The notes: generated by a model not told the origin, from the sequence alone. A DNA stretch of 64,000 bases from Puccinia triticina (GCF_026914185.1 NC_070558.1:6209501-6273500); one strand, 5' to 3'; numbered from the stretch's first letter, positions 10,768 through 23,103 are shown. Numbers and translations: made by a program.

Positions 10768-11818
10768 CACTACAAACATTTATTATTTTGCCCAAAAATA
10801 AAATAAAAGTCAACATGAAAAAAATAAAACCAAAATTTCACTCAGGGGAACAAACTGAGCATGCTGAGCCAAAAAAATAAAATGTCCCAAACTGAGCAAA
10901 AAACATTGGACAATGTTTTGGGATGGTTTTTTTTCACGGGCCTGGCGGGCCTGGAGCGGGCTTGAGCGGGCCTTGAGCGGGCCTGAGACGGGCCTGCCCC
11001 AAAAGCACATTGGGTCAGTATTAAAGGAGTTTTGCCTTGCCTTGGGAGCTTCTTGGGCTTTTGATGGGCCCAAATCTCAACATGGGCTTTTGGTGGTCTA
11101 GAAGTATCAACCCGGGCTACTGAATAGCCCATGGGCCTTTGAATTCCCAGAAAGCCCACCATGAGCCCCCACATAGCATCCCTATGGGCCAACAGATACT
11201 TCCAATGGAAAAGTTCCATCATGGGATCCCATGGGCTTTTTGCTTCCTTTCTGGGCCACAAAAAGCCCATGGGGAGCTTTTTGGACCACCAAAAGCCCAT
11301 GAGGATATCTGTTGGCCCATGGAGATCTTCATGGGCCACCAAAAGCCCATGAGGGTATCTGTTGGCCCATGGAGATCTTCATGGGCTACCAACAACCCAT
11401 TAGCTATGTGGGGGCTCATGGTGGGCTTTCTGGGAATTCAAAGGCCCATGGGCTATTCAGTAGCCCGGGTTGATACTTCTAGACCACCAAAAGCCCATGT
11501 TGAGATTTGGGCCCATCAAAAGCCCAAGAAGCTCCCAGGGCAAGGCAAAACTTCTTTAATACTGACCCAATGTGCTTTTGGGGCAGGCCCGTCTCAGGCC
11601 CGCTCAAGGCCCGCTCAAGCCCGCTCCAGGCCCGCCAGGCCCGTGAAAAAAAACCATCCCAAAAGTACATTGTCCAATGTTTTTTGCTCAGTTTGGGACA
11701 TTTTATTTTTTTGGCTCAGCATGCTCAGTAATTTGTTCCCCTGAGTGAAATTTTGGTTTTATTTTTTTCATGTTGACTTTTATTTTATTTTTGGGCAAAA
11801 TAATAAATGTTTGTAGTG
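10768..11818. mobile_element. 1,051 bp near-palindromic foldback element with CACTA ends
   Basis: Begins CACTACAAACATTTATT and ends with the reverse complement (AATAAATGTTTGTAGTG). Both ends are flanked by TAA (10765-10767 and 11819-11821), a 3 bp duplication typical of CACTA transposons. The arms (about 10768-11180 and 11400-11818) are nearly identical inverted copies. The central ~220 bp carries a unit of about 50 bp (aaaagcccatgagg…atcttcatgggc) repeated twice. The 201-codon frame at 11139-11744 is a by-product of the palindrome, not a gene. Non-autonomous, no coding capacity. Confidence 0.85.
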
Positions 11819-11821
11819 TAA

Positions 11822-12285
11822 TTGACCCCCAAGTGACACAACAGTATCTGTTTTGACACAACTTTATCATCAGGTGCTCCGTTCTACCTGTTGGTTGGAG
11901 CCCCATGAGCTAACTCAATATACAGTGTCATTTTGCGCCACATGTGACATTAACCACATGGACTCAATCGCAACATCAGAATGACTTCAACATACCTTCA
12001 ACTTGCAATGCAGCAAACACACCCATATCATGAGTCAATAATCATTTATGAGTGTTTTTATCATCCATCTGATTTCCAATGTGGTTGAACATCAGTTCAA
12101 GATAGACACAAGGTTTAGTCACACATTCTTCAATAGTTGACATCAGACACCGTTCCTGGAGGAACATACGGTCCGGCACTCTCTAGAGAGTGCCACACAT
12201 TCCCCCCTGGTGTCAGGGCCCCAACTTCACTCCCACCCTATCCGGCCAAAGCGGTGGCGGATTCTTTTGCCGAGTCTTAGATTGA
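11822..12285. other. Intergenic, upstream of split HMG-like gene
   Basis: No gene seen. The frame of the next gene has a stop at 12283, and ccaacag just before 12301 could be a splice acceptor, so an upstream exon may lie here. Confidence 0.35.
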
Positions 12286-12780
12286 TCCCCCTCCAACAGT
12301 TTGGCCAACAACAATGATTTGTCACCTCCTGCTATTCCACCCCCACTCCAACTAGACGTTAATCCCCCTAATACCCCCGCTCCAAATACTAAGCCCGCCC
12401 ACAAAAAACGTGCCCCTCGAGCCAGAAACACTACAATTCCTGTGTCTCCATCGACGTCACAGGTGTCCCACCCCCCTCCGCGCGACCCTACCCCCGAGCC
12501 TGACCTTAGTCAGTTTCAAGGTCGCAACAAGAGATCCAAGCTATCAGCCAAAACGATGGAGAAGATCCGGCATCAGCCACTTGATACACTCTGCCGTATC
12601 GTTGTTAAAGACCCGGAGTATAAGCGCCTCACCATCACCAATAAGCTAGAACTGGATCAGGCATACCGTGATTACCAGTCCGCTGTCCATCTCATTGCTA
12701 TTAAGAATAAGCTTGAAATCAAACCAGTGTTGCACTATCTCGGAAACAAAGTGCGCATCCGCGGTGGAAATTGCTATAAT
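12286..12780 (+). pseudogene. HMG-box-like protein gene, 5' part, interrupted by insertion
   Basis: An open frame of 165 codons without an in-frame ATG near its start; an upstream exon is likely (possible acceptor ccaacag at ~12300). It encodes a Pro/Thr-rich basic N-terminus, then a helical block (LTITNKLELDQAYRDYQ) and LHYLGNKVRIRGGNCYN, where it is cut exactly at a codon boundary by the 7.27 kb element. The frame resumes at 20051 as DFCKYDPEAVAIKHN. The join CYN-DFCKYDPEA followed by ERAIKCGALWRGLTQEAREQWKD resembles the HMG-box-like fold found in large rust gene families (recalled, not searched). HMG boxes bind DNA; the role of these rust proteins is unknown. Disrupted here, so presumably non-functional. 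Confidence 0.6.
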
Positions 12781-13419
12781 CACTACCAAGATGGATGAAT
12801 TTGCGATGTTGTATATTGATCAATTTTTTTTTATTATTCCTCTTGATACCTTTGTCTGTTTTCCATGTCTCCTTGATACTATTCTATAATCTCTCTCCTT
12901 CTGCCTGTGTTAGCTTCAAGCCACAGGAATTTTCTTTTTTCTTTTGCCTGATAACATTCATAAATCTCTACATACACCACTCAATTCTTCCTGAAAAAAA
13001 GACGTTGCAAGCTTTAGGATTAATCCAGAGTAGCTGAGGGGTCTCAAATTTTTTTTCTTTTTTTTTTTTTTACTTCAACAATTGATGTTATCAGAAGTCT
13101 CCAAATTGACTTTTTTTCGAAAGAGGAAAAACATTGACCCCTGACCTCTCTCATGATACCATCCTGCACACATTTTTAATTTGGTTGGTTGAACTTGCTC
13201 AAGATATTGCATATCATACTTGAAGTGCTACATGCATAGAAGGCCTTTTTGAAATTAGTCTACCATGGTTTAGCATATTTTTGTCAGGTTCTTTTTTTTA
13301 TCTACTTTTGTTATCAACCACAGATTAATGAGGAATATTTCCACATAGAATTTCATCGGACAATTTTTCTGCATATAAAACCAAGAAATATTTTAAAATA
13401 TAATTTATTTGGGGTCGCA

Positions 13420-16400
13420 TCCATTATGCAGCAGCAACAATGTGATTGGTTCCCAAATATCACTAATTTGGTAGTTTCTGGCCCTTTCTGCCACTATATC
13501 TCAACACAGCGTGGAAGTTCTTCCATAATATTGGTATCAAAATGATCAATAGCCCCCAAGGATTCATTTTGTGACTTAAATTACCACATAACCCAAATCT
13601 AGCAGCTACAATCTGATCAGTTGCCAAATGTCACTAATTTGGTAGTTTCTTGGTGTTGCTGCCACTATATCTCAACACAGCCGGGGAATTCTTCCACGAT
13701 ATTGCGATCCAAATGATTAATAGCCCCCAAGGATTCATTGTGTACCTTAAATGACCACAAAACCCCCTAATGTAGCCCCTACGATCTGATCAGTTGCCAA
13801 ATATCACTGATTTGGTAGTTTCTTGGTGTTTCTGCCACTATATCTCAACACAGCATGGGAGTTCTTCCATGATATTGGTATGATAATGATCAATAGCCAC
13901 CAAGGATTCATTGTGTACCTTAAATGACCACAAAACCTCCAAATGTAGCAGCTACAATCTGACCAGTTGCCAAATCTCACTAATTTGGTAGTTTCTTGGT
14001 GTTTCTGCCACTATATCTCAGCGCAGCATGGGAGTTCTTCCATGATATTGGTACCAAGATGATCAAATGCCCTCAAAGATTGATTGAGTACCTCCAATGA
14101 GCACAAAACCCCCAATTGTAGCAGGCACAATGTGATCAGTTGCCAAATATCACTAATTTGGTAGTTTTTGGTGTTTCTGCCACTATATCTCAGCGCAGCA
14201 TGGGAGTTCTTCCATGATATTGGTACCAAAATGATCAATTGGCCCTGAAGATTTGTTGGGTACCTTGAATGACCACAAAACCCCCAGATGTAGCAGCCAC
14301 AATGTGATCAGTTGCCAAATATCACTAATTTGTTAGTTTCTTGGTGTTTCTGCCACTATATCTCAGCGCAGCATGGGAGCTATTCCATTATATTGGCACC
14401 AAAATGATCAAACACCCACAAACATTCATTGAGCACCTTGGATGACCACAAAACCCCCAAATGTAGCAGCCACAATGTGATCAGTCGCAAAATATCACTA
14501 ATTTGGTAGTTTCTTGGTGTTTCTGCCACTATATCTCAGCCCAGCATGGGATTTCTTCCATGATATTGGTACCAAAATGATCAAATTCCCCTGAAGATTC
14601 ATTGTGTACCTTGAATGACCACAATACCCCCAAATGTAGCAGCCACACTGTGATCAGTTGCAAAATCTCACTAATTTGGTAGTTTCTTGGTGTTTCTGCC
14701 ACTATATCTCATCACAGCATGGGAGTTCTTCCATGATATTGGTACCAAAATGATCACACGCTCTCAAACATTAATTGAGGCCCTTGGGTGACCACAAAAC
14801 CCCCGAATGTAGCAGCCACAATGTGATCAGTTGCCAAATATCACTAATTTGGTGTTTCTGCAACTATATCTCAGCGCAGCATGGGAATTCTTCCATGATA
14901 TTGGCAAAAATATGATCACATGCCCCTGAAGATTCAATGTGTACCTTGAATGACCACAATACCCCCAAATGTAGCAGCCACACTGTGATCAGTTGCAAAA
15001 TATCACTAATTTGGTAGTTCCTTGGTGTTTCTGCCACTATATCTCAGTGCAGCATGGGAGTTCTCCCATGATATTGGTACCAAAATGATCACTTGCCCTC
15101 TAAAATTCATTTTGTACTTTGAATGACCACAAAAACCCCAAAATGTAGCAGCCACAATGTGATCAGTTGCCAAATATCACTAATTTGGTAGTTTCTTGGT
15201 GTTTCTGCCACTTTATCTCAGCGCAGCGTGGGCGTCCTTTCATTATATTGGTACCAAAATGATCAAAAGCCCTGAAAGATTCATTGTGTACCTTGAATGA
15301 CCACAAAACCCCCAAATGTAGCAGCCACAATGTGATCGGTTGCCAAATATCACTAATTTGGTAGTTTCGTGGTGTTTCTGCCACCATATCTCAGCGCAGC
15401 ATGGGAGTTCTTCCATGATATTGGTACCAAAATGATCAAATGCCCCTGAAGATTCATTGTGTACCTTGAATGACCACAATACCCCCAAATGTAGCAGCCA
15501 CGCTGTGATCAGTTGCAAAATATCACTAATTTGGTAGTTTCTTGGTGTTTCTGCCACTATATCTCAGCACAGCGTGGGATTTCTTCCATGATATTGGTAC
15601 CAAAATGATCACATGCCCTCAAACATTCAATCAAGTACCTTGGATGACCACAAAACCCCCAAATGTAGCAGCCACAATGTGACACAAAACCCCCAAATGT
15701 AGCAGCCAGAATGTGATCAGTTGACAAATATCACTAATTTGGTAGTTTCTTGGTGTTTTTGCCACTATATCTCAGCGCAGCGTGGGACTCCTTCCATTAT
15801 ATTGGTACCAAAATGATCAAACGGCCACAAAGATTCATTGTGTACCTTGAATGACCACAAAACCCCCACATGTAGCAGCCACAATGTGATTGGCTGCCAA
15901 ATATCACTAATTTGGTAGTTTGTTGGCGTTTCTGCCACTATATCTCAGTGCAACATGGGAGTTCTTCCATGATATTGGTACCAAGATGATCAAATGCCCT
16001 CAAAGATTGATTGAGTACCTTGAATGATGACAAAACCCCCAAGTGTAGCAGGCAAGATGTGATCAGTTGCCAAATATCACTAAGTTGGTAGTTTCTTGGT
16101 GTTTCTGCCACTATATCTCAGCGCAGCATGGGAGTTCTTCCATGATATTGTTAACAAAATAATCAAATTCCCTCAAATATTCATTGTGTACCTTGAATGA
16201 CCACAAAACCCCCAAATGTAGCAGCTAAAATGTGATCAGTTGCCAAATATCACTAATTTGGTAGTTTCTTGGTGGTTCTGCCACTATATCTCAGCGCAGC
16301 ATGGGAGTTCTTCCATGATATTGGTACTAAAATAATTAATCACCCCTGGAGATTCATTGTGTACCTTGGATGACCACAAAACCCCAGATGTAGCAGCCAC

Positions 16401-17795
16401 AATGTGATCAGTTCCCAAATATCACTAATTTGGTAGTTTCTTGGTGTTTCTGCCACTATATTTCAGCGCAGCATGGGAGTTCTTCCATGATATTGGTACC
16501 AAAATGATCAAATGCCTCCAAAGATTCATTGTGTACCTTGAATGACCACAAAACCCCAAATCTAGCAGCCACAATGTGATTGGTTGCCAAATATCACTAA
16601 TTTGGTAGTTTGTTGGTGTTTCTGCCACTATATCTCCGCCCAGCATTGGAGTTCTTCCATGATATAGGTATATCAAAATGATCACCTGCCTTCAAACATT
16701 CATTGAGTACCTTGGATGACCACAAAACCCCCAAATCTAGCAGCCACAATGTGATCAGTTGCCAAATATCACTAATTTGGTAGTTTCTTGATGTTTCTGC
16801 CACTATATCTCAGCGCAATGTGGGAGTTCATCCATGGTATTTGTACCAAAATAATCACATGCCCTCAAAGATTTATTGAGTACCTTGGATGACCACAAAG
16901 CCCTCAAATGTACCAGCCACAATGTGATCAGTTGACAAATATCACTAATTTGGTAGTTTCTTGATGTTTCTGCCACTATATCTCAGCGCAGTGTGGGAGT
17001 TCTTCCATGATATTGGTACCAAGATGATCAAATGCCTCCAAAGATTCATTGTGTACCTTGAATGACCACAAAACCCCCAAATGTAGCAGCCACAATGTGA
17101 TCAGTTGCCAAACATCACTAATTTGGTAGTTTCTTGGTGTTTCTGCCACTTTATCTCAGCGCAGCGTGGGAGTCCCTTCATTATATTGGTACCAAAATGA
17201 TCAAAAGCCCTCAAAGATTCATTTTGTACCTTGAATGACCACAAAACCCCCAAATGTAGCAGCCACAATGTGATCAGTTGACAAATATCACTAATTTGGT
17301 AGTTTCTTGGTGTTTCTGCCACCATATCTCAGCGCAGCATGGGACTTCATCCATCATATTGGTACCAAAATGATCAAAAGCCCTCAAAGATTCATTTTGT
17401 ACCTTGAATGACCACAATACCCCCAAATGTAGCAGCCACACTGTGATCAGTTGCAAAATCTCACTAATTTGGTAGTTTCTTGGTGTTTTTGCCACTATAT
17501 CTCATCACAGCATGGGAGTTCTTCCATGATATTGGTACCAAAATGATCACACGCCCCCAAACATTCACCGAGGCCCTTGGGTGACCACAAAACCCCCAAA
17601 TGTAGCAGCCACAATGTGATCAGTTGCCAAATATCACTAATTTGGTGTTTCTGCCACTATATCTCAGCGCAGCATGGGAGTTCTTCCATGATATTGGTAC
17701 CAAAATGATCACATGCCCTCAAACATTCATTGTGTACCTTGAATGACCACAATTCCCCCAAATGTAGCAGCCACACTGTGATCAGTTGCCAAATT
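13420..17795 (+). repeat. ~172 bp tandem array, about 25 units
   Basis: Each unit carries caaatatcactaatttggta, a tatctcagcgcagcatggga block and ccatgatattggtacc. Spacing between successive ggtagttt marks runs at about 172 bp (near 13469, 13641, 13813, 13987, 14160). Units differ by scattered substitutions and a few short deletions. The array makes up most of the left arm of the foldback. Confidence 0.85.
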
Positions 17796-19395
17796 AGTGA
17801 TATTTGGCAACCATTCACATTGTAGCTGCTACATTTGGGGGTTTTGTGGTCATTCAAGGCACACAATTCATCTTTGAGGGCATTTAATCATTTTGGTACC
17901 GATATCATTGAAGAATTCCCACGCTGCGCTGAGATATAGTGGCAGAAACACCAAGAAACTACCAAATTGGTGATATTTGGCAACTGATCACATTGTGGCT
18001 GCTACATATGGGGGTTTTGTGGTCATTCCAGGTACTCAATGAATCTTTGAGGGAATTTGATCATTTTGATACCAATTTTATGGAAGAAATCCCGCGCTGC
18101 GCTGAGATATAGTGGCAGAAGCACCAGAAACTACCAAATTAGTGATATTTTGCAACTGATCACATCCTAGCTGCTACATTTGGGAGTATTTTGGTCATTC
18201 AAGGTACACAATTCATCTTCAGGGGAATTTGATCATTTTGGTACCAATATCATGGAAGAACTCCCACGCTGTGCTGAGATATAGTGGCAGAAACACCAAG
18301 AAACTACCAAATTAGTGATATTTGGCAACTGATCACATTGTGGCTGCTACATTTGGGGGTTTTGTGTTCATTCAAGGTACAAAATGAATCTTCAAGGGCA
18401 TGTGATCATTTTGGTCCCAATATCATAGAAGAACTCCCATGCTGCGCTGAGATATAGTGGCAGAAACACCAAGAAACTACCAAATTAGTGATATTTGGCA
18501 ACTGATCACATTGTGGCTGCTACATTTGGGGGTTTTGTGGTCATCAAAGGTACACAATGAATTCTTGAGGGCATGTGATTATTTTGGTACCAATATCATG
18601 GAAGAAATCCCAGGCTGCTTTGAGATATAGTGGCAGAAACACCAAGAAACTACCAAATTAGTGATATTTGGCAACTGATCAGGTCGTAGGGCTACATTAG
18701 GGAGTTTCATGGGAATTTAAGGTACACAATCAATCTTTGAGAGCATTTGGTCATTTTGGTACCAATATCATGGAAGAACTCCCACGCTGCGCTGAGATAT
18801 AGTGGCAGAAACACCAAGAACCTACCAAATTAGTGAGATTTGGCAACTGATGAGATTGTAGCTGCCACATTTGGGGGTTTCGTGGTCATTTAAGGTACAC
18901 AATGGATCCTTGGGGGCTACTGAACATTTTCATACCATTATCATGGAAGAACCCCCAGGCTTTGTTGAGATATAGTGGCAGAAAAACCAAGAAACTACCA
19001 AATTAGTGATATTTGGCAACTGATCAGGTCGTAGGGGCTACATTAGGGAGTTTTGTGGTCATTTAAGTTACACAATGAATCCTTGGGGACTATTGATCAT
19101 TTTGAAACCAATATCATGGAAGAACTCCTGGGCTGTGTTGAGATATAGTGGCAGAAACACCAAGAAACTACCAAATTAGTGATATTTGGCCACTGATCAG
19201 ATTGTAGCAGCTACATTTGGGGATTTTGTGGTCATTCAAGGTACACAATGAATCTATGGGGCTTTTGAAAATTTTGGTACCAATTTCAAGGAAAAATTCC
19301 CAGGCTGTGTTGAGATATAGTTGCAGAAATACCAAGAAACTAACAAAGTAGTGAGATTTGGCAACTGATCAGATTGCAGCTGCTGCATAATGGAT
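17796..19395 (-). repeat. ~172 bp array in inverse orientation, about 9 units
   Basis: The same unit as the left array, reverse complemented, starting at the switch point where gttgccaaat runs into attagtgatatttggcaac. The arms are therefore very unequal (about 25 versus 9 units), suggesting expansion or contraction by unequal exchange. Confidence 0.85.
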
Positions 19396-20050
19396 GTGAC
19401 CCCAAAAACATTATTTCTGGGTTTTATATTCAGAAAAATTGTCCAACAAAATTTTATGTGGAAATATTCATCATTAATCTGTGGTTGATAACAAAAGTAG
19501 ATAAAAAAAAGAACCTGACAAAAATATGCTAAACCATGGTAAACTAATTTCAAAAAGGCTTCCTATGCATGTAGCACTTCAAGTATGATATGCAATATCT
19601 TGAGGAAGTTCAACAAACCAAATTAAAAATGTGTGCAGGATGGTATCGTGAGAGAGGTCAGGGGTCAATGTTTTTCCTTTTTTGAAAAAAAAGTCAATTT
19701 GCAGACTTCTGATAACAGATCAATTGTTGAAGTAAAAAAAAAAGAAAAAAAAAAAAAACCCCTCAGCCACCCTGGATTAATCCTAAAACTTGCAATGTCT
19801 TTTTTTCAGAAAGAATTGAATGGTGTATGTAGAAATTTATGAATGTTATCAGGCAAAAAAAAAGATTCCTGTGGCTTGAACCTAACACAAGGGGAAGGAG
19901 AGAGATTATAGAATGGTATTAAGGAGACACGGAAAACAGACAAAGGTATCAAGAAGAATGATAAAAAGAAATTGATCAATATAAATTGATCAATATACGC
20001 TATATTGATCAATATACGACATCGCAAATTCATCCATCTTGGTAGTGAAT

Positions 20051-21557
20051 GACTTTTGCAAATATGATCCGGAGGCTGTTGCCATTAAACACAATGGTAA
20101 GCCTGGTCTCTTGAAACCGCTTTGATTGCTCAAGGGCTCATACCAACACGCTCCTTGTTTCCAGAAACCATCACCTCCAACGAGCGGGCTATCAAATGTG
20201 GGGCCCTTTGGCGTGGGCTTACCCAGGAAGCTCGGGAGCAGTGGAAGGATCAAGACTACATTGATTCACTTGCTCATGTCAATTCTGTGACCAGCATCCC
20301 CGCCGAAACGGACCATCTCCCCGAAGATGAGACATCTGTCTCTCCAACAAGGACCCTTAGAAGCGATTGATTGAGCCTTAAATCATGGATGCACAAGGTC
20401 ACGCGCGATGTAGGCATTCTTCTGACAGATCTGCATCTTTCAAAGCTGACTGGTCCTTCCATAATCAACAGCTCCGAAACCTCAGCACTGCTCACCAGGT
20501 GGAGGGACATGTTGTGCTTGCCTTGCGCGACCCCGTTTGACCAGTTCTTCTCACCGGCGGAAGTCATATGGCAGAAGAGTTCCTCGACATCTTGGAGCCC
20601 AAAAAAAATCAATGCAATTCCTTCTTCAAGTTCGTTAGTGGAAAACAGGCAATTAAAGATGTCTCCGGCCGCTTACCTCCTCCAATTAATCCAAGGAAGA
20701 GAAGACGTGGTATTGAAAGCGATGATCCGGACTGTCCATACAATTTAGGTAGCTCCCAATTCTCCTGCATCTACCAAACTCGCCTCACAAAAATTCAAAT
20801 TTCTATTTTCCGATTGCAGGAAGCAAGGTTGCTAACTCTGATGAGGTTCAAAGGTTGCTCCGAGAGGCTTTGAGTACGTAGCAGTCAGACAGATCTCCCT
20901 TCCCCCCCTCATCCCACCGGTTACGGATTAGTATTCATTTATCATTTTCCTATGGCAGCCAAGGCCACTCATGGTGTTTGCGTGACAGGTTGGCCGGGTG
21001 AGAATACTGCCGCGACTTTGCAAGAATTGGGTGTCACATTATTTGTGCAACCAAACGATCTGCTTATTGCACCAGCTGAATTTTGCAAGGCACCAACAAA
21101 GATGCGCATCAGCACAACACGGCGAATTCTCACGGCGTTTGCAAAGGGTTGGGTTAAGATCACCGGTCCACCTGCTCCCGATCCAGGTCCAATTGGTCTT
21201 TGTCCAAACGCAGAGAACAGTAATGATAACCTTGCCCCTCCGCCCAAGAAGGCCATTTACCCAAAGGTAGGTGTGATCAGAAAACCTTGTCGTGTGCGTT
21301 TCAAGAGGCGTGCAAACCTATGCTTTGGTAACTCGTCAGAAGAAGAGGTGACAAAGAGAAAACGCTCTGCTACTAGGAGGCGTGTCACCATAGAGCACTT
21401 GTCCTCAGACTCTGATACTTCACAATCCACTCGCCGTTCCTCTTCAAATTCTTTGGAGTCTGGTCGTTTCTGTTCAAAATCCACTTGCAGGGCTTCTCTG
21501 TCATCTAGCACTAGCAGGCTTTCTTCACCCAAGTCTGATGTAGCTGCTCTTATTTGA
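20051..21557 (+). pseudogene. HMG-box-like protein gene, 3' part, 5 exons, two in-frame stops
   Basis: Exons 20051-20096, 20165-20409, 20472-20748, 20820-20873 and 20959-21557 sum to 407 codons in one frame. The introns (68, 62, 71 and 85 nt) have gtaagc/ccag, gtaggc/acag with a ctgac branch, gtagct/gcag and gtacgt/gcag. The spliced protein runs ERAIKCGALWRGLTQEAREQ (rest of the HMG-like box), KSWMHKVTRDLRNLSTAHQV, MAEEFLDILEPKKNQCNSFF, THGVCVTGWPGENTAATLQE, and ends in a basic Ser/Arg-rich tail. Two TGA codons interrupt it, at 20368 and 20538; both could be CGA codons changed by C to T. With the 7.27 kb insertion upstream this is a pseudogene. The order of blocks fits a rust family I recall; function unknown. 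Confidence 0.65.
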
Positions 21558-22102
21558 ACTTTAATCTGTCATTCATTTAAGGTGATTACTCCTACTTAAT
21601 TATTTAATTTCTACTCGGATATTACCCGTGTTTTTGCACAAAATTGTGTCCCTCCGGCCTCCTTTGAGTACATGTTGTCCGATCAACCAGTAGAAAAATG
21701 AAATGTGTCACTTACACGGATTCTATCTTCAAGCCTTTGCTATTTAAGAATCTAAAAAAAGTCAATTGAGCCAACCTTTGTTTGTCAGACTTTGAGAGAG
21801 TTGTTTTGGAGACTGGGTGTTAGTGATGCTCTTCAAACTTCAAGGGGCCCAATGCGTACTAAATTTATATGTTACAAGATTTTAGAAATGAGCCCTGCTG
21901 ACGACACAACATGCCACACAAGACAAAGGAATTTGAAACAAGAAATTGCACTGAGAGAGGAGGTGCACTTGGGGTTGGTTGTGGGGGGAGGGATCTAGTG
22001 CAGGGTTCAGCAAATACAAATCAAAAAAGAGAATCTTGATCAGTGATCATTCAGCAAGTCTTGTAGGCAGTGTTAGTTGAAGTGTTGGTAAGGGGCATGG
22101 GG
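21558..22102. other. Intergenic, no feature seen
   Basis: AT-rich sequence downstream of the HMG-like gene with no coding frame above about 70 codons that looks real. Confidence 0.5.
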
Positions 22103-22345
22103 CAGGGCCGTACGCCTAGCAGGAGGGGTGGTCTGAGCAGGGCCGTATGCCTAGCAGGCGGGGTGGTCTGAGCAGGGCCGTACGCCTAGCAGGAGGGGTG
22201 GTCTGAGCAGGGCCGTACACCTAGCAGGAGGGGTGGTCTGAGCAGGGCCGTACGCCTAGCAGGAGGGGTGGTCTGAGCAGGGTCGTACACCTAGCAGGAG
22301 GGGTGGTCTGAGCAGGGCCGTACACCTAGCAGGAGGGGGGGGGGG
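22103..22345 (+). repeat. 35 bp minisatellite, about 7 units
   Basis: The unit gcagggccgtacgcctagca plus ggaggggtggtctga repeats every 35 bp with few differences (tacg/tatg/taca). It ends in a G run at about 22336-22348. Confidence 0.9.
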
Positions 22346-23095
22346 GGGTTATGAGGCAGGAAATGTGGATATCGCTACTCACTATTCAGACTGAGCAGGA
22401 AGGATAGGCTGGGGTGTGTGTATGCCGGGGGAGAAAGGTTGATTTGGAGAGGTGCAGGAACAAGAAGAGGTTGGTGAGTGATGGTGAGTTAGTTGTCAGA
22501 GCAAGAGTGCAATGAAAGTGGAGTGGATCAATTGGCTCAAATTGAACTTACAGTGGATAACGGAGTGCCAGTGGTGATGATTCAGGATGTTGTGATGCTA
22601 CCAATGGTCGGATCGGGTGATGATTGTTATGACGGGGGGGAGAGCTGGGTGATATGGCTCCGAGTGAAGTAGTGATGTCGCGGCGTATTCAGTTTTACAG
22701 GGGCTTCCGGGGGGAACTAAAGGGGGATACTCCTGAGGAATGACTTGAAAAAATTTTGGCCGCTTCGCGGCCAAATCAAGCCATTGGTTTCTAGGAATCA
22801 TGAGAATTCCAAGAATTTTATTTTTGGTGGGGTAGGGTCGGTATGGGGGTGCTTGTGGCTCCTTGTATGCATGTCTATAGTATGGGGTATACAGGGTGAC
22901 ACAGGTGTGACCAAATATTCCTCATATTTCAATTATCATGATCTTTGACCTCTTTGGAAACCCATACCCAGTAGGTTTCTCTGAAACGGTTTTTTGTATT
23001 TATTTCAGGGCACACACACACCAAAAAGCTACCAGTTCTTTTTAATTTGTTTCTATTACACATGGTTAAAACTTTGGATGAAGTGTAGTGATACT
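22346..23095. other. Gene-free, G-rich then AT-rich
   Basis: No gene. Contains a short perfect palindrome, ggccgcttcgcggcc, near 22759. Confidence 0.45.
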
Positions 23096-23103
23096 GTGGG
23101 AGG

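Larger units (their letters stand above)
12781..20047. mobile_element. 7,267 bp CACTA-type foldback element
   Basis: Left end CACTACCAAGATGGATGAAT, right end its reverse complement. AAT occurs directly on both sides (12778-12780 and 20048-20050), and removing the element restores an open coding frame. About 650 bp at each end are inverted copies of each other. Inside are two arrays of a ~172 bp unit, direct from about 13420 to 17795 and inverted from about 17796 to 19395, meeting head to head near 17795. No transposase is encoded. The CACTA ends and 3 bp duplication place it with CACTA (EnSpm) transposons; the foldback architecture is unusual for that group. A second, truncated copy starts at 58099. 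Confidence 0.85.

Noticed and set aside
11139..11744. 201-codon open frame
   Set aside because: It crosses the centre of a near-palindrome and shares its composition with shadow frames on the other strand; the open frame is a by-product of the repeat.
13420..19395. CRISPR-like or satellite centromere array
   Set aside because: Units are 172 bp with no spacer diversity, lie inside a bounded element with a 3 bp duplication, and switch orientation once. This is a transposon interior, not a CRISPR, and there is no independent evidence for a centromere.
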